5,993 nucleotides of DNA, from positions 1-5,993 of the forward strand of contig DNMQ01000085.1 in NCBI GenBank assembly GCA_003488145.1, in the 5' to 3' direction. The translations under genes and the position numbers were made by a program. Below, one piece after another: positions 5,458-5,993 of the stretch. The stretch comes from Pseudomonas sp. GTDB lineage: Bacteria; Pseudomonadota; Gammaproteobacteria; Pseudomonadales; Pseudomonadaceae. Numbering within the stretch: position 1 is the stretch's first letter; each line of letters opens with the position of its first letter. Below the pieces are notes generated by a model. The model was not told the origin of the DNA and did no database searches. It saw only the letters and a program-made list of their open reading frames with translations.

Positions 5458-5993
5458 ATGGGAACGAATGACAGCACAGCCCTGCTGCCCTACATGGCGG
5501 TGTTCGTGCGGGTGGTCGAGGCCGGCAGCTTCTCCGGCGCCGCGCGCCTGCTGGGCAGCACACCGTCGGCGGTGAGCCGCCAGGTAGCACGGCTGGAGCA
5601 GGCTCTGGCGCTGCGCCTGCTGGAACGCACGACGCGCCAGCTGCGGCTGAACGAGGCCGGGGCGGAGTTCTACCAGCATTGCCGGGATATGCTCGATGCG
5701 GCCGACGCGGCCGTCGCCATCGGCGAACGGCTGATGCGCAGCCCACGCGGGCTGGTGCGCCTGAGCGTACCCAAGGCCTTTGGCAAGTTCGTCGTCGGGC
5801 CGTTGATGCCGGCCTTTCTCCAGCGCTACCCCGAGGTCGATGTGCAGCTGCGGATCAGCGACCAGAGCCCGGACCTGATCGAGGACGGCTTCGACCTGCT
5901 GGTACAGGTCACCGACAACCCACCCGAAGGCCTGGCCGGCAAACCGCTCGGACCGGTACGCCAGCTGCTCTGCGCCAGCCCCGACTACCTGCA
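5458..5993 (+). CDS. LysR-family transcriptional regulator, N-terminal part (3' end outside window)
   Basis: About 178 residues are visible, a little over half the usual 300. The winged helix-turn-helix lies near residues 9-68: FVRVVEAGSFSGAARLLG, then the recognition helix TPSAVSRQVARLE (35-47), then LLERTTRQLRLNEAG (54-68). A linker helix follows, and the effector-binding domain starts near residue 97 with GLVRLSVPKAFGK and continues through LMPAFLQRYPEVDVQLRISD. The pattern is that of the AaeR/CrgA-like group of LysR proteins. The ATG at 5458 is chosen because AGGA lies 10 bp upstream and the N-terminus length fits; an internal in-frame ATG at 5494 would trim the start of the DNA-binding domain. 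The most likely targets are the divergent EamA transporter gene and its own promoter. The inducer is unknown. Confidence 0.95.
   Translation, partial: MGTNDSTALLPYMAVFVRVVEAGSFSGAARLLGSTPSAVSRQVARLEQALALRLLERTTRQLRLNEAGAEFYQHCRDMLDAADAAVAIGERLMRSPRGLVRLSVPKAFGKFVVGPLMPAFLQRYPEVDVQLRISDQSPDLIEDGFDLLVQVTDNPPEGLAGKPLGPVRQLLCASPDYL

Noticed and set aside
4583..5746. 387-codon minus-strand open frame across the EamA gene, the promoter region and the LysR start
   Set aside because: It crosses two well-supported genes on both strands and a promoter region, and its product is low-complexity Ala/Arg/Gly.

Overview
The window is high-GC DNA with strong G/C preference at third codon positions. Its protein sequences look like Pseudomonas sensu lato: the FolA N-terminus, the GlpQ, and a paired DUF2868/DUF3482 operon. 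It appears to be ordinary chromosome. I see no insertion sequence, phage gene, tRNA, rRNA or CRISPR array, and no compositional break. Coding density is high, with six genes, two of them cut by the window edges.

Layout, left to right. (1) The 5' part of folA (dihydrofolate reductase) lies on the minus strand and runs off the left edge. (2) A 148-bp divergent intergenic region follows, with a possible extended -10 promoter placed so close to the folA ATG that the mRNA could be leaderless, and a weak Pho-box-like direct repeat in front of glpQ. (3) glpQ encodes an exported glycerophosphodiester phosphodiesterase and ends at a strong intrinsic terminator. (4) A two-gene operon encodes a four-helix membrane protein of the DUF2868 type and a DUF3482-type GTPase. 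The genes overlap by 8 bp, and the GTPase has a degenerate G4 motif and a glycine-zipper hydrophobic segment. (5) A convergent EamA/DMT-family transporter lies on the minus strand. (6) A LysR-family regulator is transcribed divergently from the transporter and runs off the right edge.

Functional reading. folA serves folate metabolism. GlpQ releases glycerol-3-phosphate from glycerophosphodiesters in the periplasm. The LysR/EamA pair has the classic layout of a regulator controlling a divergently transcribed exporter. Its 87-bp spacer holds a dyad whose two arms can each act as the -35 of one promoter and the -10 of the opposite one. The membrane-protein/GTPase operon is the least understood part and the best candidate for an undescribed system. 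Its architecture (integral membrane partner plus a GTPase with its own membrane-prone segment) suggests an envelope-associated GTPase module, but its function cannot be read from sequence.
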